From Pseudoalteromonas phenolica (GTDB taxonomy: Bacteria; Pseudomonadota; Gammaproteobacteria; Enterobacterales; Alteromonadaceae): a stretch of 64,000 nt of DNA. Of the stretch, positions 34,901 through 47,699 are shown one piece after another. The stretch spans positions 186,001-250,000 of the forward strand of contig NZ_CP013187.1 of NCBI RefSeq assembly GCF_001444405.1, in the 5' to 3' direction. The notes under the pieces were generated by a model. That model saw nothing but the letters and a program-made list of their open reading frames with translations, was not told the origin of the DNA and did no database searches. The position numbers and the translations under genes were made by a program. The first letter of the stretch is position 1. Each line of letters begins with the position of its first letter.

Positions 34901-36158
34901 TATCACTTCACGTTCAACTGAGATCACAATCATTGATGATCACGGTCGTGAGAAAGAGCGCTATAAGGTACCTTACGGTGCTGTACTTTCTGTACAAGAT
35001 GGTGCAGAAGTTAAAGGTAACGATATCGTTGCAACATGGGATCCGCACAGTCACCCAATCATTCTTGAGCATGAATCAAAAGTGTCGTTCTCTGACATTG
35101 ATGATAGCAACACAGAAGCACAGACTGATGACCTTACAGGTTTAACACGTGTTGTTGTTAAAGACCTATCTAAGGTTAATGCGAAAGAACCTAAGCTAAT
35201 TATTGAGAACGAAGAACGTGGTCTTCAAGAGATCCGTCTACCTTCATTCACAACGATTGAAATCACAGATGGCGCAACAGCGGCACCTGGTCAGGTTCTA
35301 GCGCGTATTCCGCAAGAAGGTTCGAAGACTCGTGATATCACGGGTGGTCTACCTCGAGTTGCTGACTTATTCGAAGCGCGTAAGCCAAAAGATCCTGCAA
35401 TCCTTGCAGAAATCACAGGTGTTGTGAGCTTCGGTAAAGAGACAAAAGGCAAGAAACGTCTTGTTATCACACCAGAAGAGGGTGATGCATACGAAGAGAT
35501 GATCCCGAAATGGCGTCAGCTTAACGTGTTCGAAGGTGAAATGGTTTCTAAAGGTGAAGTTATCGCCGATGGTCCAGAGTCTCCGCACGATATCCTTCGT
35601 CTTCGTGGTGTAACTGATGTATCTAACTACATCGTTAACGAAGTACAAGAAGTTTACCGCTTACAGGGTGTAAAGATTAACGATAAGCACATCGAAACGA
35701 TCATTCGCCAAATGCTACGTAAGTGCATCATCCTAGATGGTGGTGATACTGAGTTCTTAGCAGGTGAACAAGTTGAAGTGGCACGCGTTAGCATTGCAAA
35801 CCGTGACTTAGAGAAGCAAGGTAAGATCCCAGCTAAGTATGAAATTCAGCTGATGGGTATTACTAAAGCGTCTCTTGCAACAGAATCTTTCATTTCTGCA
35901 GCATCATTCCAAGAAACAACTCGTGTTCTTACGGAAGCAGCAGTAAATGGTAAGAGCGATGAACTACGAGGCTTGAAAGAGAACGTAATCGTGGGCCGTC
36001 TGATCCCAGCCGGTACAGGTTTTGCGTATCACCAAGATCGTATGAATCGTCGTAAGCAAGCTGAGCTTCCAGTTGAAGAGCAAACAGTAAGTGCTGAAGA
36101 GGCAACTCAAGCATTAACTGATGCACTGAATGCTGATCTATTAGGTGGTGAAGAGTAA
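31977..36158 (+). CDS. rpoC: RNA polymerase subunit beta'
   Basis: 1393 residues from GTG at 31977 preceded by AGGAGAGCTAAG, matching the E. coli start (KDLLKFLK). Zinc-binding [20 protein letters not shown] near residue 70, catalytic [12 protein letters not shown] holding the Mg2+ aspartates, second zinc site around [17 protein letters not shown]. The longer frame from 31938 runs through the intergenic hairpin and is rejected. Confidence 0.98.
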   Translation: [1393 protein letters not shown]

Positions 36159-36186
36159 TTCTTCCCACTAAATAGCGAAAGATAAT

Positions 36187-36227
36187 ACGGGCAAGTCTGA
36201 GAAATCAGGCTTGCCCGTTATTTTTTG
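36187..36227 (+). terminator. Rho-independent terminator after rpoC
   Basis: 14-bp stem ACGGGCAAGTCTGA / TCAGGCTTGCCCGT with one G-T pair and a run of T. Confidence 0.92.
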
Positions 36228-36228
36228 G

Positions 36229-36257
36229 TTGACAGCTCAATCTTTGCTCATTAAAAT
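36229..36257 (+). promoter_or_regulatory. str operon promoter
   Basis: Consensus TTGACA (36229-36234), 17-bp spacer, TAAAAT (36252-36257). It starts inside the T tract of the rpoC terminator and reads rpsL-rpsG-fusA-tuf. Confidence 0.8.
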
Positions 36258-36347
36258 TCCGCCACCCATTTATTCGTTCGAATAAAAGAATGTTTAAATA
36301 GGGCGGATTTTTTCATTTTTCAGTAGTAATTAATCAGGAGCTATTTA

Positions 36348-36722
36348 ATGGCAACTATTAACCAGCTAGTGCGTAAGCCACGTCGTAGCAAGGTTACAAA
36401 GAGCAACTCTGCTGCTCTTAAAGCTTGTCCACAGAAACGTGGTGTATGTACTCGTGTATATACAACAACACCTAAGAAACCAAACTCTGCATTACGTAAA
36501 GTAGCGCGTGTACGTTTAACTAACGGTTTCGAAGTAACTTCATACATCGGTGGTGAAGGTCACAACCTTCAAGAACACAGTGTTATCTTAATCCGTGGTG
36601 GTCGTGTTAAAGACTTACCGGGTGTACGTTTCCACACTGTTCGTGGTGCACTTGACTGTGCAGGCGTAAATGACCGTAAACAAGGTCGTTCTAAGTACGG
36701 TGCTAAACGCCCTAAGGGCTAA
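36348..36722 (+). CDS. rpsL: 30S ribosomal protein S12
   Basis: 124 residues. Decoding-centre protein. Lys43 (TPKKPNSALRK) and Lys88 (RVKDLPGVR), the usual streptomycin-resistance positions, are wild type. Ribosome-binding site CAGGAG. First gene of the str operon; the 102-nt gap to rpsG is AT rich and holds no gene, but in E. coli this spacer carries the S7 translational operator. Confidence 0.98.
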   Translation: MATINQLVRKPRRSKVTKSNSAALKACPQKRGVCTRVYTTTPKKPNSALRKVARVRLTNGFEVTSYIGGEGHNLQEHSVILIRGGRVKDLPGVRFHTVRGALDCAGVNDRKQGRSKYGAKRPKG

Positions 36723-36824
36723 TGGTTCTCCGTTAGTAAGGCCAAGCACTTAAATTTTTAATTTTTATATTTTGTTTTGGGAGTCGCTGAAGTAAAGCGA
36801 ACCTGAAGATACCGGAGAAATAAA

Positions 36825-37295
36825 ATGCCTAGAAGACGCGTTATAGGTCAACGTAAAATTCTTCCAGATCCTAAGTTCGGATCAGAACTTCTTGCTAAAT
36901 TCGTTAACGTAGTAATGTTAGACGGCAAGAAATCTACTGCTGAAAAAATCGTTTACGGTGCGTTAGACGTGGCTGCTGAGAAATCAGGCAAGTCGCACCT
37001 AGAAATCTTTGAAGCTGCACTTGAAAATGTACGTCCAGCGGTTGAGGTTAAATCTCGCCGTGTTGGTGGTTCTACATACCAAGTTCCAGTTGAAGTACGT
37101 CCAGTACGTCGTAACGCATTAGGTATGCGTTGGTTAGTTGATGCTTCTCGTAAGCGTGGCGAAAAGTCAATGGGCCTTCGTCTAGCTCAAGAGATGCTTG
37201 ATGCAGCTGACAACAAAGGCACTGCGGTTAAGAAACGTGAAGACGTTCACCGTATGGCTGAAGCGAACAAAGCATTCGCTCACTACCGTTGGTAG
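36825..37295 (+). CDS. rpsG: 30S ribosomal protein S7
   Basis: 156 residues. Nucleates assembly of the 30S head; in relatives it represses the str operon. Canonical start PRRRVIGQRKILPDPKFGSE and C-terminal MAEANKAFAHYRW. Ribosome-binding site CGGAG. Confidence 0.98.
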   Translation: MPRRRVIGQRKILPDPKFGSELLAKFVNVVMLDGKKSTAEKIVYGALDVAAEKSGKSHLEIFEAALENVRPAVEVKSRRVGGSTYQVPVEVRPVRRNALGMRWLVDASRKRGEKSMGLRLAQEMLDAADNKGTAVKKREDVHRMAEANKAFAHYRW

Positions 37296-37322
37296 TCTGC
37301 TAACACCTTTTAAGAGGATATT

Positions 37323-39437
37323 ATGGCACGTACAACTCCTATTGAGCGTTACCGTAACATCGGTATTTGTGCTCACGTAGATGCAGGCAAAACCACCACA
37401 ACAGAACGAGTTCTGTTCTACACGGGTCTTTCTCATAAGATCGGTGAAGTTCATGATGGTGCTGCAACTATGGACTGGATGGAGCAGGAGCAGGAGCGTG
37501 GTATTACCATTACTTCTGCTGCCACAACGTGTTTCTGGAAAGGGATGGATGCTCAGTTTGATGAGCATCGTATTAACATCATCGATACACCAGGACACGT
37601 AGATTTCACTATCGAAGTAGAGCGTTCATTACGTGTACTTGATGGTGCTGTCGTGGTTTTATGTGCTTCATCAGGTGTACAACCACAAACGGAAACAGTC
37701 TGGCGTCAGGCTAATAAATACGAAGTTCCTCGTATGATCTTCGTAAACAAAATGGACCGTACAGGCGCAGACTTCCTAGCAGTTGTGGATCAGGTGAAGA
37801 ACCGTTTAGGTGCGACACCTGTGCCAATTCAGTTACCAATTGGTGCTGAAGACGAATTTAAAGGTGTTATCGATCTAATCAAAATGAAAGCAATCAACTG
37901 GAACGAATCGGACCAGGGGACGACTTTCACTTATGAAGAGATCCCAGCAGAACTTCAAGACCTAGCAGAAGAATGGCGAGCAGAAATGCTTGAATCTGCT
38001 GCTGAAGCGTCTGAAGAGCTAATGGACAAATATCTTGAAGAAGGTGACTTAAGCGAAGCTGAGATTAAAGCTGCGCTACGTCAACGCACGCTGGCCAATG
38101 AAATCGTGCCAATGACTTGCGGAAGTGCATTCAAGAACAAAGGTGTTCAAGCAGTGCTTGACTCGGTTGTTGAATACATGCCTTCGCCTACAGAAGTAAA
38201 AGAGATCCAAGGTATCCTCGAAGACGAAACCGAAGGAACTCGACCAGCTGACGACAATGCACCTTTTTCTGCATTAGCATTTAAAATTGCAACTGACCCG
38301 TTTGTTGGTACATTGACTTTCTTTAGAGTTTATTCAGGTACAGTGAAACAGGGTGATGCAGCTTATAATCCTGTTAAATCGAAAAAAGAGCGTTTAGGTC
38401 GTATTGTACAAATGCATGCTAACTCTCGCGAAGAAATTAAAGAAGTTCGCGCGGGTGACATTGCAGCAGCAATCGGTTTGAAAGATGTGACTACGGGTGA
38501 CACGCTTTGTTCGAGTGACTCAGTAATTACCTTAGAGCGCATGGAGTTTCCTGAGCCGGTAATTTCTGTAGCGGTTGAACCGAAAACTGTAGCTGACCAA
38601 GATAAAATGGGTATTGCACTAGGTAAACTAGCTGCAGAAGATCCATCTTTCCGTGTTGAAACAGATGAAGAGTCTGGCCAAACCATCATCTCTGGTATGG
38701 GTGAGCTTCACCTTGATATCATTGTTGACCGTATGAAACGCGAATTTGGTGTTGTGTGTAACGTGGGTAAACCTCAAGTTGCATACCGCGAAACAATTCG
38801 TGCTTCAGTGGAAGCTGAAGGTAAATTTGTACGTCAATCAGGTGGTCGTGGTCAATACGGTCATGTTTGGCTTAAACTTGAACCAATGGAAATTACGGAC
38901 GACGAATCTCCTACTTACGAATTCGTGAACGAAATCGTAGGTGGCGCTGTTCCTAAAGAATATATTCCAGCGGTTGATAAAGGTATTCAAGAGCAGATGC
39001 GCCAAGGTGTTTTGGCTGGTTATCCGCTACTAGGTGTTAAAGCAACGTTATTCGATGGTTCTTTCCACGATGTTGACTCTAACGAAATGGCCTTTAAGAT
39101 CGCAGGTTCAATCGGTTTCCGTGATGGTGCGCTGGAAGCAGATCCAGTTATCCTAGAACCGGTTATGAAAGTTGAAGTAATCACCCCTGAAGAGAACATG
39201 GGTGATGTAGTAGGCGACTTAAACCGTCGTCGTGGTATGATCGAAGGTATGGAAGAAGCGTTTGGCGGCTTGAAGCAAGTTAATGCTCAAGTACCACTTT
39301 CTGAAATGTTCGGTTATGCAACTGATCTTCGCTCTGCAACGCAGGGTCGCGCATCATACTCTATGGAATTCTCCAAGTATGCTGAAGCAGCCAAAAACGT
39401 TACAGAGGCAATAATTGCAGCTCGCGCTGTAAGATAA
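37323..39437 (+). CDS. fusA: Elongation factor G
   Basis: 704 residues, translocase GTPase. P-loop AHVDAGKTTTTERVL, switch II DTPGHVDFTIEVERSLRVLD, NKMDRTGADF, and domain IV SGGRGQYGHVWL are all present, so this is the canonical EF-G rather than a paralogue. Follows rpsG by 27 nt with AGAGGA upstream. Confidence 0.97.
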   Translation: MARTTPIERYRNIGICAHVDAGKTTTTERVLFYTGLSHKIGEVHDGAATMDWMEQEQERGITITSAATTCFWKGMDAQFDEHRINIIDTPGHVDFTIEVERSLRVLDGAVVVLCASSGVQPQTETVWRQANKYEVPRMIFVNKMDRTGADFLAVVDQVKNRLGATPVPIQLPIGAEDEFKGVIDLIKMKAINWNESDQGTTFTYEEIPAELQDLAEEWRAEMLESAAEASEELMDKYLEEGDLSEAEIKAALRQRTLANEIVPMTCGSAFKNKGVQAVLDSVVEYMPSPTEVKEIQGILEDETEGTRPADDNAPFSALAFKIATDPFVGTLTFFRVYSGTVKQGDAAYNPVKSKKERLGRIVQMHANSREEIKEVRAGDIAAAIGLKDVTTGDTLCSSDSVITLERMEFPEPVISVAVEPKTVADQDKMGIALGKLAAEDPSFRVETDEESGQTIISGMGELHLDIIVDRMKREFGVVCNVGKPQVAYRETIRASVEAEGKFVRQSGGRGQYGHVWLKLEPMEITDDESPTYEFVNEIVGGAVPKEYIPAVDKGIQEQMRQGVLAGYPLLGVKATLFDGSFHDVDSNEMAFKIAGSIGFRDGALEADPVILEPVMKVEVITPEENMGDVVGDLNRRRGMIEGMEEAFGGLKQVNAQVPLSEMFGYATDLRSATQGRASYSMEFSKYAEAAKNVTEAIIAARAVR

Positions 39438-39447
39438 TTTTAGTTCG

Positions 39448-39470
39448 GTCCGATTCATACTGGATCGGAC
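39448..39470. other. Hairpin between fusA and tuf
   Basis: GTCCGAT-(9 nt)-ATCGGAC stem followed by TTTAATTTCTTTT. It may be a partial terminator or a 3'-end stabiliser that sets tuf expression apart from fusA. Confidence 0.5.
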
Positions 39471-39499
39471 TTTAATTTCTTTTATAGGAAATTTTTAAG

Positions 39500-40684
39500 A
39501 TGGCAAAAGAAAAGTTTGAACGTTCGAAACCGCACGTAAACGTAGGTACAATCGGCCACGTTGACCACGGTAAAACAACTCTAACTGCAGCAATCACTAA
39601 CGTACTTGCAAAAGTATACGGTGGTGACGCAAAAGACTTCGCATCAATCGATAACGCTCCAGAAGAGCGTGAGCGTGGTATCACAATCTCAACTTCACAC
39701 GTTGAGTATGACACACCAACTCGCCACTACGCACACGTAGACTGTCCAGGACACGCTGACTATGTTAAAAACATGATCACTGGTGCTGCACAGATGGACG
39801 GCGCGATCCTAGTAGTTGCAGCTACTGACGGTCCTATGCCTCAGACACGTGAGCACATCCTACTTTCACGTCAGGTTGGTGTACCTTACATCGTTGTATT
39901 CATGAACAAATGTGACATGGTTGACGACGAAGAGCTACTAGAGCTAGTAGAGATGGAAGTTCGTGAACTTCTTTCAGAGTACGACTTCCCAGGTGACGAC
40001 CTACCTCTAATCCAGGGTTCAGCGCTTAAAGCACTAGAAGGCGAGAAAGAGTGGGAAGACAAGATCGTTGAGCTTGCAGAAGCACTAGATTCTTACATCC
40101 CAGAGCCAGAGCGTGACATCGATAAGCCATTCATCATGCCTATCGAAGACGTATTCTCAATCCAGGGTCGTGGTACTGTTGTAACAGGCCGTGTTGAAGC
40201 TGGTATCATCAACGTGAACGACGAAGTTGAAATCGTAGGTATTAAAGAAACTACGAAGACAACTTGTACGGGTGTTGAAATGTTCCGTAAGCTTCTAGAC
40301 GAAGGTCGTGCTGGTGAGAACATTGGTGCACTTCTACGTGGTACTAAGCGTGACGAAGTTGAGCGTGGTCAGGTTCTATGTAAGCCTGGTTCAATCAACC
40401 CACACACTAAGTTCACTTCAGAAGTATACGTACTATCTAAAGACGAAGGTGGCCGTCATACTCCATTCTTCAAAGGCTACCGTCCACAGTTCTACTTCCG
40501 TACAACTGACGTAACAGGTAACGTTGAGTTACCAGAAGGCGTAGAAATGGTAATGCCAGGTGACAACATCAAGATGACTGTTGAGCTAATCGTTCCAATC
40601 GCGATGGACGAAGGTCTACGTTTCGCGATCCGTGAAGGTGGCCGTACAGTAGGTGCTGGTGTTGTAGCAACTATCGTTGAGTAA
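39500..40684 (+). CDS. tuf: Elongation factor Tu
   Basis: 394 residues, aminoacyl-tRNA carrier GTPase. GHVDHGKTTLTAAIT, DCPGHADYVKNM, NKCD and the C-terminal FAIREGGRTVGAGVVATI are canonical. Extreme codon bias. Last gene of the str operon, followed by a strong terminator; a second tuf gene elsewhere would be usual. Confidence 0.98.
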   Translation: MAKEKFERSKPHVNVGTIGHVDHGKTTLTAAITNVLAKVYGGDAKDFASIDNAPEERERGITISTSHVEYDTPTRHYAHVDCPGHADYVKNMITGAAQMDGAILVVAATDGPMPQTREHILLSRQVGVPYIVVFMNKCDMVDDEELLELVEMEVRELLSEYDFPGDDLPLIQGSALKALEGEKEWEDKIVELAEALDSYIPEPERDIDKPFIMPIEDVFSIQGRGTVVTGRVEAGIINVNDEVEIVGIKETTKTTCTGVEMFRKLLDEGRAGENIGALLRGTKRDEVERGQVLCKPGSINPHTKFTSEVYVLSKDEGGRHTPFFKGYRPQFYFRTTDVTGNVELPEGVEMVMPGDNIKMTVELIVPIAMDEGLRFAIREGGRTVGAGVVATIVE

Positions 40685-40714
40685 TATCGACTTTAGTTAA
40701 TGCCACAAAGCATT

Positions 40715-40745
40715 AAAAAAACCCGAGCTTAGGCTCGGGTTTTTT
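40715..40745 (+). terminator. Rho-independent terminator after tuf
   Basis: AAAAAACCCGAGC-TTA-GGCTCGGGTTTTTT, strong stem and T run. Confidence 0.95.
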
Positions 40746-40746
40746 G

Positions 40747-40972
40747 TTTTCAGGGATTAGAAACCTTAGAGGTTTAAGTAGTTGTGAAACTTGCTTCAGG
40801 CTAGTTCTCAGTTGTAATTCATCCATGAAGCTGGGTTCCATCGCGCATCCATGCGCTCACCTTTTCCTGCTGTGAAGCTTCTGTGACTTCAGGCGCTCCC
40901 TGCCTTTCGCTCTTCGAGCCAGCATAGCTGTTCAAAAATATTCCCGATATTTTTGTCGGTCAGTCATCGCCC
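40747..40972. other. Non-coding region after tuf
   Basis: No ORF of note. Contains several short palindromes, among them GCGCATCCATGCGC and the hairpin AAAAATAT-TCCCG-ATATTTTT (40934-40954). It leads into the hairpin repeat family. Nothing else recognised. Confidence 0.4.
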
Positions 40973-41023
40973 TTGCGCAAAAGGAATGTGAGTGCTGCGC
41001 ACTTTGTCATTAAACTTTTGCAC
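40973..41023. repeat. Hairpin repeat, type 1 (copy A1)
   Basis: 51 bp with imperfect inverted ends TTGCGCAAAAG / CTTTTGCAC and an inner stem AGTGC-TGC-GCACT. Aligns over its length with copy C1 at 46898. Confidence 0.7.
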
Positions 41024-41028
41024 CACTC

Positions 41029-41079
41029 TTTCGCAAAAAGACCGCCCTCACTTTGTTCGCAGTCGGTACCCTTTTACAC
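41029..41079. repeat. Hairpin repeat, type 2 (copy A2)
   Basis: 51 bp, ends TTTCGCAAAAAG / CTTTTACAC, inner ACCG...CGGT and the shared core GTTCGCAGT. Aligns with copies B and C2 beyond the rRNA operon. Confidence 0.7.
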
Positions 41080-41084
41080 CGTAC

Positions 41085-41100
41085 TTGCGTAAAAGGAATA
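41085..41100. repeat. Truncated hairpin repeat end (copy A3)
   Basis: TTGCGTAAAAGGAATA matches the left end of type 1 (TTGCGCAAAAGGAATG) but the right part is absent. Confidence 0.45.
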
Positions 41101-41402
41101 AAGAACTGCTATCGACATATTCATAAACTTCAACCACTAAATTAATAGTCGGAAATCCTTATATAAACTTGTGGCAATTAGACACTTTAATAATGTTCCC
41201 AAACATAAAGTAGATAAGCATGAATGAACAAAATAGAGTTGTAAGAATTCTTTTTTAATAGGTATTAAATCCTAATATGGCTATAAATCTGATTTATTGC
41301 TTAAAATAGTGCAATAAAACAGCGTTAAAGTATCAAAAACAGACGTTTCGTTTAAAATACACGCGAACAGTCAGTTTTTTGCATTTTTCTTTAAAAAAGG
41401 GG

Positions 41403-41430
41403 TTGCGTAATTTTCTGCTCTCCCTATAAT
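41403..41430 (+). promoter_or_regulatory. rRNA operon promoter P1
   Basis: TTGCGT (41403-41408), 16-bp spacer, TATAAT (41425-41430), then a GC-rich discriminator GCGACCCC typical of stringently controlled rRNA promoters; A/T-rich sequence upstream could act as an UP element. Confidence 0.8.
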
Positions 41431-41526
41431 GCGACCCCACTGACACGGGGCGAGACGCTGAAAAGCAAATCAAAACGATGTCGAGTCAAATAAAACTTAA
41501 TTTTAAAAGCTTTTTAAAATTAAGTG

Positions 41527-41554
41527 TTGACATAAAAAGTGAAGTCGTTATCAT
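41527..41554 (+). promoter_or_regulatory. rRNA operon promoter P2
   Basis: TTGACA (41527-41532), 16-bp spacer, TATCAT (41549-41554), GC-rich discriminator, about 120 bp after P1. Confidence 0.7.
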
Positions 41555-41600
41555 GGCGCTCCACTTCGCAGCGAGTCTGCGGTAACTCATCGAGTTACAC

Positions 41601-41614
41601 TGTTCTTTAAAAAT
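41601..41614 (+). promoter_or_regulatory. boxA antitermination site (leader)
   Basis: TGTTCTTTAAAAAT resembles boxA (TGCTCTTTAACA), placed in the leader before 16S as expected for Nus-factor antitermination. Confidence 0.7.
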
Positions 41615-41771
41615 ATGAAGCAATCATCTGTGTGGGCACTCGTACAGATTGAGTTCTAACAGCTCTTGATTCAGGAGCAAAAAAAATTAGAGTCTCAATT
41701 TCTTATGAGTGACTATATAGTCAATTTATACAGAATTCATTGAGCACGAATCTTCGGATTCAAAAAACTTT

Positions 41772-43304
<1,533 letters not shown>

Positions 43305-43561
43305 ACGATTTAGAACAGATTTGTTCGAAGTGTCCACACAGATGATTGTTAGTTAGCACAAGTTGCTAATTAATATTGCTCTTTAAAAATTTGGAAAAGC
43401 TGATAATTAATTCTTTTAGAAGAAATTCTAAAAAGAGTTTTCAAAAGTAAAACAATGCCGATAAACATTCATTTGTTTATTAGCGTCTACTTTAGTATTC
43501 AATATTAACTTCTGGCGAAGTTAAAACTGTCTTTGACGATACAAACCATTTTGGGTTGTAT
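43305..43561 (+). other. 16S-23S spacer, no tRNA
   Basis: 257-nt internal transcribed spacer. It has no tRNA cloverleaf (no Ile or Ala tRNA). It contains a second boxA, TGCTCTTTAAAAAT, at 43377-43390 and AT-rich stems expected to pair for RNase III processing. Confidence 0.85.
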
Positions 43562-46442
<2,881 letters not shown>

Positions 46443-46534
46443 ACAACGCCAAAGTGGTTTTAGCTCAGAAGCTAATATGAACTAGAGTAGAAAGTTTTAG
46501 AATTATCAGATTTTTTCCAGATTTTAACCAAATT

Positions 46535-46651
46535 TGCTTGGTGACCATAGCGTTTTGGAACCACCTGACTCCATGCCGAACTCAGAAGTGAAACGAAACA
46601 GCGTCGATGATAGTGTGGGTCTCCCATGTGAAAGTAGAACATTGCCAAGCA
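46535..46651 (+). rRNA. rrf: 5S ribosomal RNA
   Basis: About 117 nt, TGCTTGGTGACCATAGCG to the complementary 3' end ATTGCCAAGCA, with the universal CCATGCCGAACTCAGAAGTG core. Separated from 23S by 92 nt. Confidence 0.95.
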
Positions 46652-46662
46652 CCTATTTAGAG

Positions 46663-46693
46663 AAAGCCCGATTCGAAAGAGTCGGGCTTTTTT
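46663..46693 (+). terminator. rRNA operon terminator
   Basis: AAAGCCCGA...TCGGGCTTTTTT, strong stem and T run 12 nt after 5S. Confidence 0.95.
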
Positions 46694-46735
46694 GCTTTAA
46701 GTCTCTCAGCAATTGCTAAAATAGCTAACTGCACC

Positions 46736-46784
46736 TTGCGCAAAAGAAGCGCTCTCACTGCGTTCGCAGTCGCTAATTTTGCAC
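46736..46784. repeat. Hairpin repeat, type 2 (copy B)
   Basis: 49 bp, ends TTGCGCAAAAG / ATTTTGCAC, inner nested stem AGCG...CGCT around ACTGCG-TT-CGCAGT. Best-paired type 2 copy. Confidence 0.7.
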
Positions 46785-46897
46785 CATAAGCGCAGTGTGA
46801 AGTGAGCAGCCTTTACAGTGGCCACTCTGTTCATTCTGAAACACCTTTCATAATAGTACATAAACACTCACCTCCAGCTAAGCAAGCTTATTTCACC

Positions 46898-46948
46898 TTG
46901 CGCGAAAAGAATGGCAGCGCTCTGCGCTGTGTCATAAACCTTTCGCAC
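46898..46948. repeat. Hairpin repeat, type 1 (copy C1)
   Basis: 51 bp, ends TTGCGCGAAAAG / CTTTCGCAC, inner stem CAGCGC-TCT-GCGCTG. Same length and layout as copy A1, with a different but still paired inner stem. Confidence 0.7.
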
Positions 46949-46951
46949 GAT

Positions 46952-46993
46952 TTGCGCAAAAGAACCGCACTCAATGTCGGTAACCTTTTGCAC
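46952..46993. repeat. Hairpin repeat, type 2 (copy C2)
   Basis: 42 bp, ends TTGCGCAAAAG / CTTTTGCAC, inner ACCG...CGGT; shorter than A2 and B by loss of part of the core. Confidence 0.65.
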
Positions 46994-47072
46994 TTTACTT
47001 CAATATTTAAAAAATTAATTTATAATTTACTTTCAATCAGTTTTTTATATCTATCTATTTTCAGGAATTTTA

Positions 47073-47681
47073 ATGAGCGACCTCATTCATTGGTTCGATT
47101 TATTGGGTGTCATGGTTTTTGCTATTTCAGGGACCCTTATTGCCCATAAAAAGCATTTAGATGGTTTTGGTGTTGTCGTACTTGCTGCGGTAACAGGAAT
47201 CGGTGGTGGAACGCTGAGGGATATTATTTTAGATGAGCCGGTTTTTTGGCTGCATGATCCAAGCTATTTCATTGCTATTTTCAGCGCAGTATTAATCAGC
47301 ATTATTGTTTTAAACCAGCAAAAGCAAATCCCTAGCAAATTTTTACAGGTGGCAGATGCGTTCGGTTTGGCACTTTTTGCTGTGATGGGTACACAAAAAG
47401 CCATGTCTATCGGTATGCCTGCTACAACCTCAGTGATTATGGGTGTACTGACTGGGTGTTTTGGTGGGGTGATCCGTGATGTACTCGCTGGTGATATCCC
47501 CCTACTTTTAAAAGGGCAGCTCTATGCTATTACCTGTATTTTAGGCGGGATCGTCTATACTCAGTTAATGTCTTTTTCTATTGCGATAGAAGTAAGCATG
47601 TTGTTTGGTATGTTAACTACCTTAGTTGTTCGATTGATGGCGATGCGTTATAACTGGGTGATACACGTTTTTAAATATTAA
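47073..47681 (+). CDS. UPF0126/TRIC-family membrane protein (YicG/YadS-like)
   Basis: 202 residues, about seven TMs in two homologous halves of three helices plus one: DLLGVMVFAISGTLIAHKK ... GIGGGTLRDIILDEPVFW and DAFGLALFAVMGTQKA ... GCFGGVIRDVLAGDIPLLL. The repeated G(G)xxRD motif is the family signature. Bacterial members fold like TRIC cation channels and some transport glycine; substrate here is unknown. ATG after CAGGAATTT. A different, longer frame that overlaps its start from 46802 runs through the hairpin repeats and is rejected. Confidence 0.9.
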   Translation: MSDLIHWFDLLGVMVFAISGTLIAHKKHLDGFGVVVLAAVTGIGGGTLRDIILDEPVFWLHDPSYFIAIFSAVLISIIVLNQQKQIPSKFLQVADAFGLALFAVMGTQKAMSIGMPATTSVIMGVLTGCFGGVIRDVLAGDIPLLLKGQLYAITCILGGIVYTQLMSFSIAIEVSMLFGMLTTLVVRLMAMRYNWVIHVFKY

Positions 47682-47699
47682 CTTGATATGGACAAGGAT

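Noticed and set aside
37323..39437. fusA as a second, FusB-like EF-G
   Set aside because: All canonical EF-G motifs and str operon context support the main translocase.
43305..43561. tRNA-Ile or tRNA-Ala in the 16S-23S spacer
   Set aside because: Looked for because it is common; no cloverleaf or TTCGA T-loop context is present.
46802..47149. 115-codon plus-strand ORF overlapping the start of the UPF0126 gene
   Set aside because: It runs through the hairpin repeats C1 and C2, lacks a good ribosome-binding site and shares its end with the real gene in another frame.
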